Positions 11,795 to 24,567 of a stretch of DNA of 64,000 nucleotides are shown here, piece by piece; the first letter of the stretch is position 1, and every line of letters begins with the position of its first letter. The translations under genes were made by a program, and so were the position numbers. The stretch is from the NCBI GenBank assembly GCA_030159075.1, contig BROG01000473.1:519994-583993 (forward strand). Reading direction: 5' to 3'. A model generated the notes under the pieces. The model was not told the DNA's origin. It ran no database searches and was given only the letters and a program-made list of their open reading frames with translations. Source of the DNA: Atrina japonica (taxonomy: Eukaryota > Mollusca > Bivalvia > Pterioida > Pinnidae).

Positions 11795-12200
11795 AGGGTT
11801 TTTATCCCCGCTTTCACGGAAATGGGGGATATTAATTTGGGTTTGTCCATCTGTCTGTCTGTCACACTTCATTTCCATGCAATAACGACAATAAATTTTA
11901 TCCAATTTTTTTCAAACTTGGTAACAAGGTTAAATGCCAAAAGTGCTAGGCCAAGTTCAATTGCCACTTTTGGCAAATGTTATTTGGTGGAGTTATGACC
12001 CCTTGATTAATGAAAAAATGTCATTTTCTGCCATTTCCGTCCAATCTCAGCAGCAAATATTATCCGATTTTCTTTAAACTTGGTAATAAGGTTAAATTCT
12101 TAAAGGGCTCGGCCAAGTTTGAACAACAAGTTTGGCAGATGTTATTTGGCAGAGTTATGGCCCCTTGATTAACAGAAAATATCATTTTATCACGGATCTG
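11795..12200. repeat. Interspersed repeat with terminal hairpin and GTCTGTC core
   Basis: It opens with the hairpin TATCCCCGCTTTCACGGAAA / TGGGGGATA and then TGTCCATCTGTCTGTCTGTC. Two internal degenerate copies of a roughly 170-base block follow (TTCAAACTTGGTAACAAGGTTAA and TTTAAACTTGGTAATAAGGTTAA variants). It is non-coding. Confidence 0.5.
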
Positions 12201-13309
12201 CTTAGCATCATTACAAGTATATAATATTCAGTCTATGCTTATTTCAATCTGTTCACTTTATTCCGTAATACATGTTCAATAACATCTAACCTGTGTATAA
12301 GGTTTTAGTTTTTGTTCGATTTCCAAGCAATACACCTTGTGTCAACAGCATGAAAATTACATGTTTCAACCTAACCTCAAAAGAGTTTTCCTACGATATG
12401 ATTACCCCTTTACGAAAGGGGGGAAAGTGGGAGATATAAATTCTAGGAATTAGCTTGTTCCTCATAGCATCTTACTGTAGGCCCAAATACATTTCTAGCT
12501 CACCTGGCACAGCCATGTGAGCTTGTGGCATGGTAACATATAAATTTGTCTGTAAACTATAGTATCCGTGTGGTAAGGTATGAGTTTGTTTACTAATGAA
12601 AGTTTGATATACATGATAATCAACTCGCACATGTTGTTGAATCTGTTTCTACCATTAATGAAAACTTATATAGTATCCATGAACATTAGCCTACATCATG
12701 TCTAAACAAGGGTCCCCTTTCCCTCCAATTATTTTTATCGCCAACAACTGGCTTGATGCAACTTCATGTACAAACATTTTCATTATAGTAGTAATGCGGG
12801 TTCAATCAATGAGTCAAAGTTCATGTTCCTATTTCAACCAATGAAAATGCTCGGAGTGTGTTAACAATGTGTGGTTAATGCGAAAACTTTACATAACTAT
12901 GTTTCTGTTTAATCAGCCAATTTTTCATGGTTTAACCACACGTGTTTTGGTAGAAAAAGACATTTATCTATATGTGGTTATAAAATTTCAACAAGAGGCC
13001 CATGGGCCCTTACACTCACATGATTTGCAGGAGGTAATTGAACTTTTCATAGGCTTGAGCAGCATAAGTAGCAGCACATGGTAGGGACTTCATGAGGATA
13101 AATTGTAGCAAGTTAGAATCAATTGCACAGGATGTCTGGATAAAATTTAAATATTACTGAGCTAAAGAGAATTAAAGCAGCATTAGCTAAGTTAGGAATA
13201 TTTTTTTGGAAAGTGTGTAATAATCATGAAACGATTGTATACCATAAAAAACACCTGACAATACGACGTTGAAAACAGTGCAGATGCCAAAAAATCATCA
13301 ATATTTTTT

Positions 13310-13552
13310 GTGTTTACACGGAAACTGAAACAAGACATGGCATTTGATTATTTTTCGATCATCTTCGTAGATGTGCACGAGATTTGCTGGTTGAGTGAAG
13401 TTACAAGGAAAACTTGCACCCAAGACGAATCGTACCAAGACAAAGACCTAGACCGACTGAATGACAAACCTTACCTAACAATCAATAGAAGAATACCTTT
13501 GTACTACCATACTTTGATATCACATATAAGATTTCGTATGTCAAGATACTAA
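13310..13552 (+). other. Open frame in TTAA element copy 1, shared with copies 2 and 3
   Basis: The 80 codons contain EICWLSEVTRKT and RPYLTINRR-like stretches. The same frame is open in copy 3 (19297-19560) and truncated in copy 2 (about 17750-17860). Between copies 1 and 3 I count about five silent and about eleven amino-acid-changing differences. That fits neutral drift rather than purifying selection. No family is recognised and it is probably not a gene. Confidence 0.25.
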
Positions 13553-14207
13553 CATTCATGTTTAAAATATTGACGTCATACTATTGGTGGCATTCCATGA
13601 TAAAAATGTGAAGGATGTGTATGCAGCAGTTATATACAAATTAAAATGTCCTTGCATTATATTGAGTTATTTTATACTAAAGTAATATTTCGCTGGGATT
13701 GTTCCATTTAAATTCTAAATTTCTCAAAAGCTAAGTTGTCATTTTTTTAAGAGTGGGTACTCTTTCTGAAATATAAATTTATCATTTTATTCGAGCTCAT
13801 TTGTCGAATTGATGAAGTCTTATTGACATAAACGGTCATATTGAGCATGTGTACGTTGCCTTTTAAGTAAAACTATAACTTTGGTCCTACTAATAATACT
13901 TCAATTCAATGATACTTAAATATTGTGAATGAATATGTTGATATATTATTACTACATCGGTAATTTTCATTTTATTTGTCCAAGAGTACTTCCCATGTAC
14001 ATTTGATAGGCCTGGGAAAATTTGGAACCCTTGACTAATGACGTCATAGTAAGCACAGGACAAAACCCTATCCAGCGGAGACATTTTTAACATTGAATAC
14101 GCCCATCTCCATGAAATTTGTATTATGTAGAGGTTATTCAACAACTTCAGTAAGATGTAAGACTTTTATTCAGCCCAATGATTCAAAGTTTAAAGTCTAA
14201 GTTAGGT

Positions 14208-14483
14208 ATTGTTGTTTAACGTCCCACTCGAGAATCTTTCACTCATATGGAGACGTCACCAAATGCCGGTGAAGTGCTTCAAATTTTGTCCTATGCTCGG
14301 CACTTAAGGCCATTGAGCAGTGAGGGTTATTTAAGGTGCCGATATCTAATGTGAAACGGGACCTCAGTTTTTAATGCCTAAATGATAGGAAGAGCCAGTC
14401 GCCTCCGCCGAGATTCCAAACCCGTGACCCTACGGTTGTGAATCGAGCACTCTACCTTGGAGTCACGACAGCTCTCTCGGCAC
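14208..14483 (-). repeat. tRNA-derived SINE, copy B (reverse, inside TTAA element)
   Basis: Reading the minus strand gives a degraded tRNA-like head near 14483, then CCCTCACTGCTCAATGGCC, and a tail GTTAAACAACAATA near 14208. It interrupts the body of TTAA element copy 1, whose flanking sequence is continuous in copy 2. Confidence 0.85.
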
Positions 14484-15577
14484 CTCAGTGAGATTATGTA
14501 TATTGACACCTAGTTACATCGGTACTATAAAACAGAATCCATAGGTCTGTATTATATTGTCTTTTATGGTGTTTTAGTATCAAGTAATTTCGGAAAGTGC
14601 AAGTGATTTCGGCAATTGCTTTCAAGAAATTTTATTATCGACACTATGATAACATTAATATAAATTCTGCATTGTGTAGTACATGTATATGAATAATTTA
14701 GTAGTCTACTAAAATTTGTGTGTGAATGAGGATTGGGCCTCACAATTTCATCATTATCTCTTTAATTACAAAATCATTTGATTTAGAGTCCTTTTAGTTC
14801 TTTTCATAACATCCGAACGACTGTTTGGCTAATATAATGTTATAGTAACAATTAGCAATAATAGCTTAAAAAATATTTATGGAATGTAAGTTAATTCAAT
14901 AATGCAAATTTTTTACTTTAATTTGCTCATAAAATGACTTTTTAGAACCCATTGAGATGAATCTTCATGGGTGCCATTATGAAGATTTTCAAGTTCCGAA
15001 TTAATATCAACACATGCTCAAACGATAATTTTCAAGTGCCGATTCAACCACACAAAGTGCCATTTCCATATTTCCGAAGATCTGAAATCACTCAGTGCCA
15101 ATTTGACTTGGGTAAGAGTTGACCAGCAATGCTATAAATAGACCACCAAGTAATTGGGCTATTTTAGCGTTTTATTTTGTGTTTTCTTCGAAGAGATAAA
15201 TAAAATTACTAAAATCAGGTAGATTGGGTTCACTTGAAATAAATTTTATCCCATTAGAATGAAAATAAACTACTACGCATGTCTACGAACCTTCCGATGT
15301 GAGGTCGCTATGAATATTGCCCACAATACCATTTGTTTTTTTGGTCCATGCCCACTAATGTTATTTATTATTTTAACATTCGTTATACTTTTAAACAATC
15401 CAATATGTGCAAGTGTAATTAATGAGAACTTTGTATCTTTATATAACGATATATTATCACTTAAAGAAAAAATGACGCCCTAGCCGCCGCTAATGCTGCT
15501 TTAAGCATTGGTGGAAATGTTGGAATGAATATGATCTGTGCAAACAATGACACTTCTTGTTAACGTTATACTGATCA

Positions 15578-15684
15578 GGACCCAGTTGCACAACAGGTTG
15601 TTAAATTTAACGTGACGTTAACCAATTTTAAACCAATGAGCTAACTGTAGGTTAAATTTAACAATGTGTTGTGCAACCGGGTCC
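15578..15684. mobile_element. Palindromic MITE, 107 bp
   Basis: It starts GGACCCAGTTGCACAACA and ends TGTTGTGCAACCGGGTCC. The inverted arms continue inward through GTTAAATTTAAC. The arms leave only a short centre, so the element can fold on itself. No clear target duplication is visible. Confidence 0.8.
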
Positions 15685-15739
15685 AGAAGTCTTGGTGTCT
15701 ATTGTGGATTTTCAGATTTTCAAGACAATCTGTTAGTGA

Positions 15740-16495
15740 CATTATGGCAAAGGGCCATAGCTCAATAGATTATGGGCATTACACATTGTAATGTGATCAA
15801 GACTGAATTACTGAAGTTAGTGATGTTACCTCATACCATCACAAAACTTTAACAAAGGATTATAATTGTGTAAATAAAGGAGTTCACGGGATCTTTATGT
15901 GACTATTATACATTTGATAGTAATGATGACAGTCTGGAAATCAACATTTTGTCAAAGAGCAATATGTATTTAATTAAAGTGTTCTGGTTGAGTTGGTTCA
16001 GTGGTTCTTAAGATTTAGTTGAAAATTTCTCGTACAATCAGAGGCCAGGATGGCCATCTTGATTTTACCAATCAGCCTGAAAAACAACACTTGGTCAGGA
16101 ATACAATATGTGTACCAAATTTGAACGTAATTGGTTCAGTGGTTCTTAAGATGAAGTTGAAAATGTCTCAGCCAATAAAGATGCCAGGGCGGCTATCTTG
16201 GATTTTTGGAATGGCCAAAAAAAAAAAAGAATGATAATAAAAAAAAAACAACACTTGATCAAGGCATCATAAGGAACATGTGTACCAAGTTTGAAGGCAG
16301 TTGGTTTAGTGGTTCTTAGGAAGATGTTGAAAATGTCTCAGCCGATCAGATGCCAGGGCGGCCATCTTGGATTTCGGATCCTGGTTCAGAAGAAGAAGTT
16401 TAAAATGTAAATGTTTAACGCATGACGGATGACGATGGACGAAGAACGATTGCAACAACTCACATGAGCAATCATGTAAGCTAATAAGGGATCTT
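15740..16495. repeat. Interspersed repeat with about three internal tandem units
   Basis: Three diverged blocks of about 150 bases each carry a GCCAGGGCGGCCATCTTGGA-like motif followed by TTGGTTCAGTGGTTCTTA-like text. The right end reads CTCACATGAGCAATCATGTA. It is non-coding. Confidence 0.6.
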
Positions 16496-17038
16496 TTGTT
16501 TGAAAATGAACACTTGAATAATTATCGACTTAACTTAGCAGGATGGAGTAACATTTTGTAAAATATATGGACGATTCTAGTTTTTTGTTATTGTATACTA
16601 CACACGAAAGGCATGTTATTTCCCACTGGATACATGTAAATATCACCCGTATGGTGCAGAAGAGGAAGGTTACTCAAGCCAGAGTATTTGAAATGTTGCA
16701 AATTTAAAATTGTCCAGGTCAAGAAAGATTCACCAAAGTGAACCCTCCAGGTTATGTTGTTTTACTATATGTACATTGTTTATAAAGGGAGAAAAATGTG
16801 AACGGAGATTATATGTTTGAAATTTATTATAAGGGGTAGTTCAAATATGCACATACATAAGATGAAAAATACACACACAAACATATAAATGATGTTTTTA
16901 TCAATGCAACATATATATTCACAGATATCTAAAGAGTAAAATGAGTACATCACAGATACTTAAGTGTTATTGGCAGGTCGGAGTAACATTTTCATTATCA
17001 TATGGATGGTTTTACTTGCCTTTCAGTTAAGATATTAA
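16496..17038. other. No recognisable feature
   Basis: AT-rich sequence in which I see no gene, repeat boundary or structured element. Confidence 0.5.
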
Positions 17039-17205
17039 GCATCTCAGATATCAAAGTATAAATCTTTAGGATGTCCATGACACAGATACAAATCCGGCAA
17101 AAATGGACAAACACGGACTTCTGGAAACCAAGAGGTGGGATCAGGTGCCATGGAGGAATAAGCATCCCCTGTCGACCGGTCACACCCGCTGCGAGTCCAA
17201 AGACA
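17039..17205 (-). mobile_element. Penelope-like element, 3' tail fragment
   Basis: The minus strand ends in the shared 3' terminus (…CTGAGAT). It carries the conserved GTGTGACCGGTCGACAGGGG block found in seven places in this window. It is 5'-truncated and non-coding. Confidence 0.75.
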
Positions 17206-18803
17206 AGCTTTTTGGGAACTAGTGTTCTATTCTGCGCTAAGTACACGAATGTACAATTCACAGGACTCAGCTCTGCCAGGTTGTATAAATTTGAGGGTGT
17301 GTGAAAGATGCATTATCGCAGTTTAAAAAGTCATTACGCTTAATAAAATAGGAATTATTGCCATTATCGGATTCGAACAATGGACCATGGGGTTGCTGGA
17401 GATGTTTCTCTCCACTAGTCCACATTGTTAATACATTACAAGGGTCAGTAATTAAATGTACATGTCCAATAGACGTTAGATAATGTAATTATATCTATTG
17501 GTCATATATCAATGACTGTAATTCAACACTTAATTATATATAACAAATTTGAGTAAATATGGAAACACCTATATCTGATAAAAAACTTTAAGCAGCATTA
17601 CCTAAGTTAGGAATATTTTTTCGAAAAGAGTGTAATAAACATGAAACGATGGTATACTATACAAAAAAAAATTACCAACAATATGATTTAACGTCAGGTG
17701 CAGACGCCCTCCCCCCCCCCCCCCAAAAAAAAAAAATCAATGTTTTTGTGCTAACACGAAAACTGAAACAAGACATGACGTCTGATTACTTTCCGATCAT
17801 CTTCGATACCTACGAGATTTGCTGGTTGAATGAAGTTAAACGGAGACCTAGTCCAACTGAGTGACAAACCTTACCCAACAATTCACAGAAGAATACTTTT
17901 GTATTACAATTATATTTTTATATATAAGCTTTCCTATGTCAAGATACTATCGTTTATGTTTAAAAATCATGACGTCATACTATTGGTGACATTCAGTGAT
18001 TAAAATGTGATGGATGTGTATGTAGCAGTTATATACAAAACAAAAGAATGTCCTTGCGTCATATTTAGTTATTTTATACTAAAGTAATATTTCGTTGGTA
18101 TTGTTCTATTTAAATTCTAAATTTCTCAAAAGCTAAGATAGTCATTTTTTCAGAGTGGGTACTCTTAGGTGGATTTGGCATTATATTTAGATTTATTATG
18201 TTGCATTGTATGATATACCACTATTTTCCTTCTGAAATATACATTTATTTTTTAATGTGAGCTCAACTGTTTAACTGATGAAGTCTTATTTTAGGCTTAT
18301 TGACAGAAACTATAGTCTTAGGCATTTGTTTCGGCCTTTTTAGTAAAACTATAACTCTAGTATTGTTATATTTACTACTTCGGTAATTTTCTTTTTTTTT
18401 GTCCCGAGAGTACTTCCGCGTTTTAGGGGCTCCTTCATCGCCTTTAAATACAGTATTTCACTTGTGGAAATTTCTTCAGAATCTTTGTACATAATTGTCT
18501 CAGATTGACAAAGTTCAAATCTATTGTCTCTTAAAACTGAAAAATGGAGAATGGAACATATTGCAAAATAAATTCTCTGACTTTTCTCCACATAAAAAGT
18601 TATTCAACAACTCCCGTAATATATTATACCTTTATTCAGCCCAATAATTAAATGTTTAAGTTCAAAATTTAAGTGAGGTTTTCTTTTTTTGGAAGTAAGC
18701 TGCGCTGAGAGTAGTGACTTCGGCATCTCATTGAGATTAGGCATATTGACATTTAGTGACATCGGCACTACAAAACCGAAGCAATAGGTCTTTATTATAT
18801 TAC

Positions 18804-18898
18804 CTCTTGGTTTCCAGAGGTCCGTGTTTGTCCATTTTTACTGGATTTGTATCTATGTCCTGGACATTGTATCGATATATACTTTGGTATCTGAGATT
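18804..18898 (+). mobile_element. Penelope-like 3' tail fragment inside TTAA element copy 2
   Basis: It carries CTCTTGGTTTCCAGAGGTCC and the shared terminus ending ATACTTTGGTATCTGAGAT. It is absent from the matching place in copy 1, so it is a secondary insertion of about 95 bp or slightly more. Confidence 0.75.
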
Positions 18899-19152
18899 TG
18901 TTATATTTTACATTTATGATGTTTTAGTAATTTCGCAATGTGCAAGTGATTTCGGCAATTGCTTCCAAGTAATTTCATTATCGGCACTATGATTACATGT
19001 ATATAAATTCTGCATTGTGTTGTATATTAGTAAAAAGTTCGAATTTAGATTTCTAGTAGTCTACTAAAATGTTTTAACACAAATATAATATTCATTTTAC
19101 GAACTATATATATATATATATATGTTCATATAATTAGCCAATTCTTTTTTAA

Positions 19153-20722
19153 AGCAGCATTAGCTAAGTTAGTCATATTTTCCCGGAAAGTTTGTAATAA
19201 TCATGGAACGATTGTATTCCATAAAAAAATGCCCGACAATACGATATTTGCCGTCGAAAATAGAGTGCATATGCAATAAAGTCATTAATATTTTTTGTGC
19301 TTACATGTATACTGAAACAAGGCATGGCGTCTGATTACTTTCCGATCATCTTCGTAGATGTCTACGAGATTTGCTGGTTGAGTGAAGTAACAAGGAAAAC
19401 TCGCACTCAAAACGAATCGTACCAAGACAAAGACCAAGACCGACTGAGTGACAGACCTTACCTAACAATCAATAGAAGAATACTTTTGTACTACCATATT
19501 TTGATATCACATACAGGGTTTCATATGTCAAGGTACTATTGTTCATGTTTGAAACAATGACTTCATACTATCTGTGGCATCCCATGATAAAAATGCGAAG
19601 AATGTGTATGCAGCAGTTACACATAAAATGTCCTTGCATCATATTTAGTTATTTTATAATAAAGTGATATTTCGCTGGGATTGTTTTATTTAAATTCTAA
19701 TTTTCTCAAAAGCTAAGGCTGTCATTTTCTTAGAGTGGATATTCTTAGATAGATCTGGCAATACATTTAGGTTTATTATTTCTCGTTGTATGATACCACT
19801 ATTTTCTTTCTGAAATATACATCTATCATTTAATTCGAGCTCATCTATCGAACGGATGAAGTCTTATTGACAGAAACGATCGTCTTAAGCATTTGTGTTG
19901 GCCTTTTTAGTAAAACTATAACTTGGTGGTATTAATAATACTTAAAAGTTTTCTCAATTTTACTGATTATATATAATTACTACATTGGTAATTTTCATTT
20001 TATTTGTCCGAGATACTTCCCGTGTATATTTGATAAGTCTAAGAATGTTTTGATAGCAATAATAGCTTAAACTTCAAGAAAAAAATATGGGAATGTAAGT
20101 TAATTCAATAATGCGAGTTTTTTACATAAATTATTAGATTTGCTCATAAAAATACTTTTTTAACCCATTGAGATGAATCTTCATGGGTGCCATTATGAAC
20201 ATTTTCAAGTTCCGAGTTAATATCAACACATGCCAAAACGATTATTTCCAAGTACCGATTCAACCACACTAAGTACCGATTTCCATATTTCCAAGAGGTC
20301 GAAATCACTCAGTGCCAATTTGACAGGGGTACGAGTTGACCAACAATACTATAAATAGACACCGAAGTAAACGGACCATTTTAGCGTTTGATTTTGTGTT
20401 TTCTCAAAAGAGATAAATAAATTACTAAATTTGGGTAGATTGGATTCACTTATAATACATTTTATCCCATTAGGATGAAAACAAACGACTAAGCGTGTTT
20501 TAATACGAACTTTCCGATATGAGGTCGCTATGAATATTGCCCACAGTACCATTTGTTTTTTTTTTATACATGCCCACTAATATTAGTTATTATTTTCACA
20601 TTTGTAATACTTTTAAACAAGCCAATATGTGCAAGTGTAATTAATGAGAACTTTGTATCTTCATATAAGGATATACTATCACTTAAAGAAAAAATGACGC
20701 CCTAGCCGCCGCTAGGGCTGCT
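19153..20722 (+). mobile_element. TTAA-flanked DNA transposon, copy 3 (nested)
   Basis: It begins AGCAGCATTAGC and ends GGGCTGCT. Perfect TTAA lies on both sides (19149-19152 and 20723-20726). Length is 1570 bp. The flanks belong to copy 2, so this is a transposon inserted into an older member of its own family. It has no transposase. Confidence 0.87.
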
Positions 20723-21537
20723 TTAATTTCCTCCAGGTAGAATGAATGATGATAGAAGGTGCAGAAAACCACATCTTCGTCATTATCACTGTTTAATTAC
20801 AAAACCATTAGCTCTCTTTAATACCTTTAATTATCCGAACACCTGCTTTGCAAAAATATTGTTTCGATAGCAATAACAGGTTTAACTTCAAGAATAACAT
20901 ATGGAATGTAAGTTTATTCAATAATGCGAATTTGTGACTTAAAATTATTAGATTTGCTCATACAAATTACTTTTGAGATCCCATTAATATGAATCTTCAT
21001 GGGTGCCATTATGGATATTTTCAATTCCCGAAATAAATACCAACACATGCCAAAATGATTATTTCCAAGTGCCGATTCATCCACATTAAGTGCCAATTTC
21101 CATATTTCGGAAATGCCGAAATCACTCGGTGCCAATTTGATTAGCGTACGAGTTGCCCAGCAATAATTTAAATAGACACGGTAGTAGTCCGCGTATTTTA
21201 ATGTTTTATTTTGTGTTTTGTTCAAAGAGATAAATAAAATTACAAAGTTTGGGCAGACTGGATTTACTGAAAACATTTTATCCCATTACCATAAAAACAA
21301 ACAACTACTCATGTACACTACGAATGATATGAGGTTGCTATGAATATTACCCACAATACCATTTGTTTTTTTTATTCATGCCCACTAATACATGTATTGT
21401 TTATTATTTTTACATTTGTAACACTTTAAAACAAACCAATATGTGCAAGTGTAATTACGTGAGAACGTTATATCTTTATATAAGGATACATTATTACTTA
21501 AAGAAAATGTCACACCCTGGCCGCCGCTATAGCTGCT

Positions 21538-21643
21538 TTACACCTACTATAACAGACAAGAGAAAAGTTTCGTTTAACTCTAGTGTTACCATCACACAGT
21601 AGATGACTGTGCTTAAAGCTGGAATATTACTTTCATTGTCAAG

Positions 21644-21677
<34 letters not shown>

Positions 21678-22680
21678 TTTATCAATACATAGAGCACATA
21701 CACACATATGGGTATTGTTAATCAATTTATAGTTGATTACTTTAGTTCCCCTAGGTTCTTTTACCTGTATGGTCACTTTGACCAATGTGACATAGTCAGG
21801 TGACGACTCTTACTTTCCCAATTTTTCTGAGTACCATTTGTTAGATCAGCTTTGACCAAAGAACTTACCAAACATATTTCTGATAGTAAGTTAAATCTTA
21901 CAATCTAACACCTTAAACTAATTCTAAAATTTCTAATAATTAATTCATATATGATATATTCTAATACTTACCTTCACCAACAGTGAGAGAGTATAAATAT
22001 GTTAAATGAAATTATTTAAGTGAACTTGTTATTGTGAATAATTCTAATTTTCATATCTGAATAGCTTTTTGATCTGTATTTTTTTCCTTACAAAATGTGT
22101 GCTGCCATGTATCAAGTGTTTTATATATTTATTATCTATAGAGTTTATCATGCACATGTATGAAGTATAGACTTTACATAACAACAGAGACTTTTCAAGA
22201 GGAATACCCTATTCCATAAATATAACTTGACTTATTTCATAAATGATGTAAACTTATAAATTCAAGATATATTTATAAATAATGATTTGAATATTTTATA
22301 CATACTATTGAAAAGTATTTCAAGATTAAAGGGAAGTAATTATATTTTGTTGTGATATCTAGTGATAATCTAGTAAGAGTTATCTTCTTTACATTGTAAC
22401 TGGTTATCAGAAACACCCCTATTACTTTTTAACTATATAGATGATTTATCATTTATTGTATTTTTGTATTATGTATATTTGATTATTTTCATTTTATTAT
22501 AGGGTAAAATTACTAAAGAAAATATATGCATTGATTCCAACCATCGGTTCTGAAGAAGGAACAACAGAACCTTACAGTGTGGTGTTTGTCTTTTTATTTT
22601 ATAACAACATCTGATACTGTGGCACTACTGAATTAGAAAAATAAATAAAACTGTAAAGGAAGTGGAACTATATGCTAGGC
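21538..22680. other. AT-rich stretch with a trinucleotide repeat
   Basis: It contains an (ATC)n microsatellite at 21644-21677. At 22500-22650 a TTATAG precedes sequence with overlapping AATAAA motifs at 22640-22649. That could be an orphan 3' UTR, but nothing coding supports it. Confidence 0.4.
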
Positions 22681-22685
22681 GAAGT

Positions 22686-23905
22686 ATTTACATACCGACT
22701 GCAATTCCCTTCATTGCAAGTATATAGAGCGATATATTGTATATTCCGGTATATACTGTCGCGCGCCCCGAGTATTAACCGCTTTACTTTTCAGCGTAAG
22801 AATACATGAACGAATCAATAAAGAATAGAATATCACATGTTTATTTCTTATATATTTAATCTTAAAAGCCATACATTAGGCCTACCACAAAAAACAAATA
22901 AAAATCACAGAAAGAAATCGGAAACACGAGACTACATCTGTAGCACATTGTACAGCCTACTGACCCATATCGCGATATATCTAGGTCATGTTATGACCAG
23001 AACCACAGACCACCGTCTGGCAGAGAAATGAAAGTTCGCTTCATAGTTACAACAGAAAAAAGAGAGTAAGGCCTTGTGCAACTTTGTCAAGCATCTCTTG
23101 ATAAACAAGTCGATTTGTTTGCCTTCACTGGATATATCTATCAGAAACAATTCGTCACCCGTATCGTGTGAAATCACGTCATGTGAAATAGGCCTACTTA
23201 CGTAGGTTACGTACCAATCAGTCATCATGGTTCCCAGCTGCTTGGTAAAAAATGTCAAATAAAATGGCTACTTTCAGTTGTCATGAATGAATATTAGCTG
23301 TCTCACTTCTTGTAAGTCACACTCAAACTTTCTATAGTATATCCCATTAATAATATATCAGAATTCAAACGAAAATTCGTTGTTAATACATTATACAGCA
23401 TACTCATGGGCGCGGCCATTTGCATTTTCAATTCTCTTCTGACACATTTAACTTTCCGGTTACCAGGCAGACGAATATTCTAAAATAACTTAAAAACAAA
23501 TCTGACTCTTATTAAAAATTTTCCATATCACTAGTTTCTTTCAAAATGATATGAAAATAAGAAAACAAACCTTAATTCCATTTAGTATTTCCGGACAGAA
23601 AAGGGGAACTACTTCTCGTCTCACACAGCTGTTTAGCTGTTACGTCATATGAAAAAACTTCTACCGCAAAGTCAATAAAATAGAATGAATTTCGTAACCA
23701 GTTGACTACAGATTAACAGAAAATGGTAATATATATAAATATAAGGATTGTTTTTCATTTTTTGGACTGCATCGAGTATAAATGCAATGGCTAATGAAAA
23801 AAATTTCAATGTGCAGCACTTCGTGCTGCACAGAATTTTTTTCCATAATCCATTGCATTTATACTCGATGCAGTCCAAAAAATGAAAAACAATCCTTAAT
23901 TATTG
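22686..23905 (-). repeat. 1.2-kb dispersed repeat, copy 1 (reverse), with 158-bp palindrome
   Basis: On the minus strand this matches 33605-35085 over most of its length: the AAGGATTGTTTTTCATTTTT start, the CTAAACAGCTGTG block, and the end near the block read on the plus strand as ACCGACTGCAATTCC. It has no coding capacity. Homology to copy 2 is patchy and AT-rich insertions differ between copies. The class is unclear. Confidence 0.7.
23742..23899. repeat. Near-perfect 158-bp palindrome
   Basis: The arms start TAAGGATTGTTTTTC and end GAAAAACAATCCTTA. They include GGACTGCATCGAGTATAAAT and its complement, and converge on GTGCAGCAC-TTC-GTGCTGCAC at 23811-23831. Only a few bases fail to pair. 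RNA from either strand would fold into one long hairpin. The related copy at 33605 keeps only one arm. Confidence 0.93.
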
Positions 23906-24009
23906 ACTAAACAAAAATATTTCTTTAAAAGTGAACTGAAAACCATCAATGAAAAGTACAGAAGTATTAAACTAACAATTTTTGGGATTTCTGTATATTC
24001 AATTTGTAA

Positions 24010-24567
24010 GTGGAACAAATCCAAAGTATTCGCTTGTCAAGTCGTTGCATATATCTTTATATGTCTATAAGAGATGGAGATGGAACAAAAATGATACAAA
24101 ACCAACCCAAATATATAACAACAGAACGTAAAATTCCCAAATTAGCTGTACAACCCATCAAAGATAATGATCCAGATGTTAATGACTTGGTGATAGATAT
24201 GTGGGAACATATGATTAGCATTCTAACGGAAGATACAAAGATAGAGTTCGTCCTTGATCATTTGAAAAGAAGTCCAAAGTCAGAAATACGCTTACGATCG
24301 ATAGGAATGAAGAAAACCGCTGATGATATATTTAGTCTGATAGAAGAAATTTACAAAACTCGAGATACGTTGGCACACCTCCCTAACAAATACTATGAAC
24401 GTATACAACATGATAATGAATCTTTAGAAGCATACTTACTGGCATTGATAGACTTGATGCATAAGATATGTATGACGGAGGGCGGCGCTATTCCAAACAA
24501 AGACAAAATATTGACAGAAAAACATATCGATCGTGAATTAGATTTACAATTAAAAAGAAAACTTTGA
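24010..24567 (+). pseudogene. Ty3/Gypsy retrotransposon gag remnant
   Basis: The 185-codon open frame contains an LKRSPKSEIRLRS block, then KKTADDIFSLIEEIY, then ESLEAYLLALIDLMHKI. That order and spacing (helical segment, GEAR-like step, ESL..Y.LAL) is typical of Gypsy-type gag proteins in molluscs. The first methionine may not be the true start. A zinc-knuckle scrap CYHCHEEG follows at about 24900, in another frame. The element continues into protease and RT pieces downstream and is not functional. Confidence 0.7.

Larger units (their letters stand above)
13176..15500 (+). mobile_element. TTAA-flanked DNA transposon, copy 1 (contains a SINE)
   Basis: The element begins AGCAGCATTAGC and ends GCTAATGCTGCT, a perfect 12-bp terminal inverted repeat. 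TTAA lies directly outside both ends (13172-13175 and 15501-15504). Length is 2325 bp, of which about 275 bp is a later reverse-oriented SINE. It shares its body with the copies at 17591-21537 and 19153-20722, including a GC-rich CCCTAGCCGCCGCTA motif just inside the right end. The TTAA target suggests a piggyBac-like or other TTAA-specific transposase acting in trans. The terminus does not show the CCC start I expect for piggyBac, so the superfamily is open. Confidence 0.85.
17591..21537 (+). mobile_element. TTAA-type DNA transposon, copy 2 (host of nested copy 3)
   Basis: The left terminus AGCAGCATTACC starts at 17591 and the right terminus AGCTGCT ends at 21537. Its own sequence occupies 17591-19148 and 20727-21537. 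Copy 3 is inserted at a TTAA between them, and a Penelope-like tail fragment lies at 18804-18898. The two halves align collinearly with copy 1, for example CCGAACACCTGCTTTG at 20835 against CCGAACGACTGTTTGG at about 14812. The flanks are TTTA and TTAC rather than perfect TTAA, as expected of an older insertion. Confidence 0.78.

Noticed and set aside
22500..22660. Possible orphan terminal exon with AATAAA
   Set aside because: An acceptor-like TTATAG and poly(A) motifs alone are common in AT-rich DNA. No upstream exon or conserved peptide supports it.
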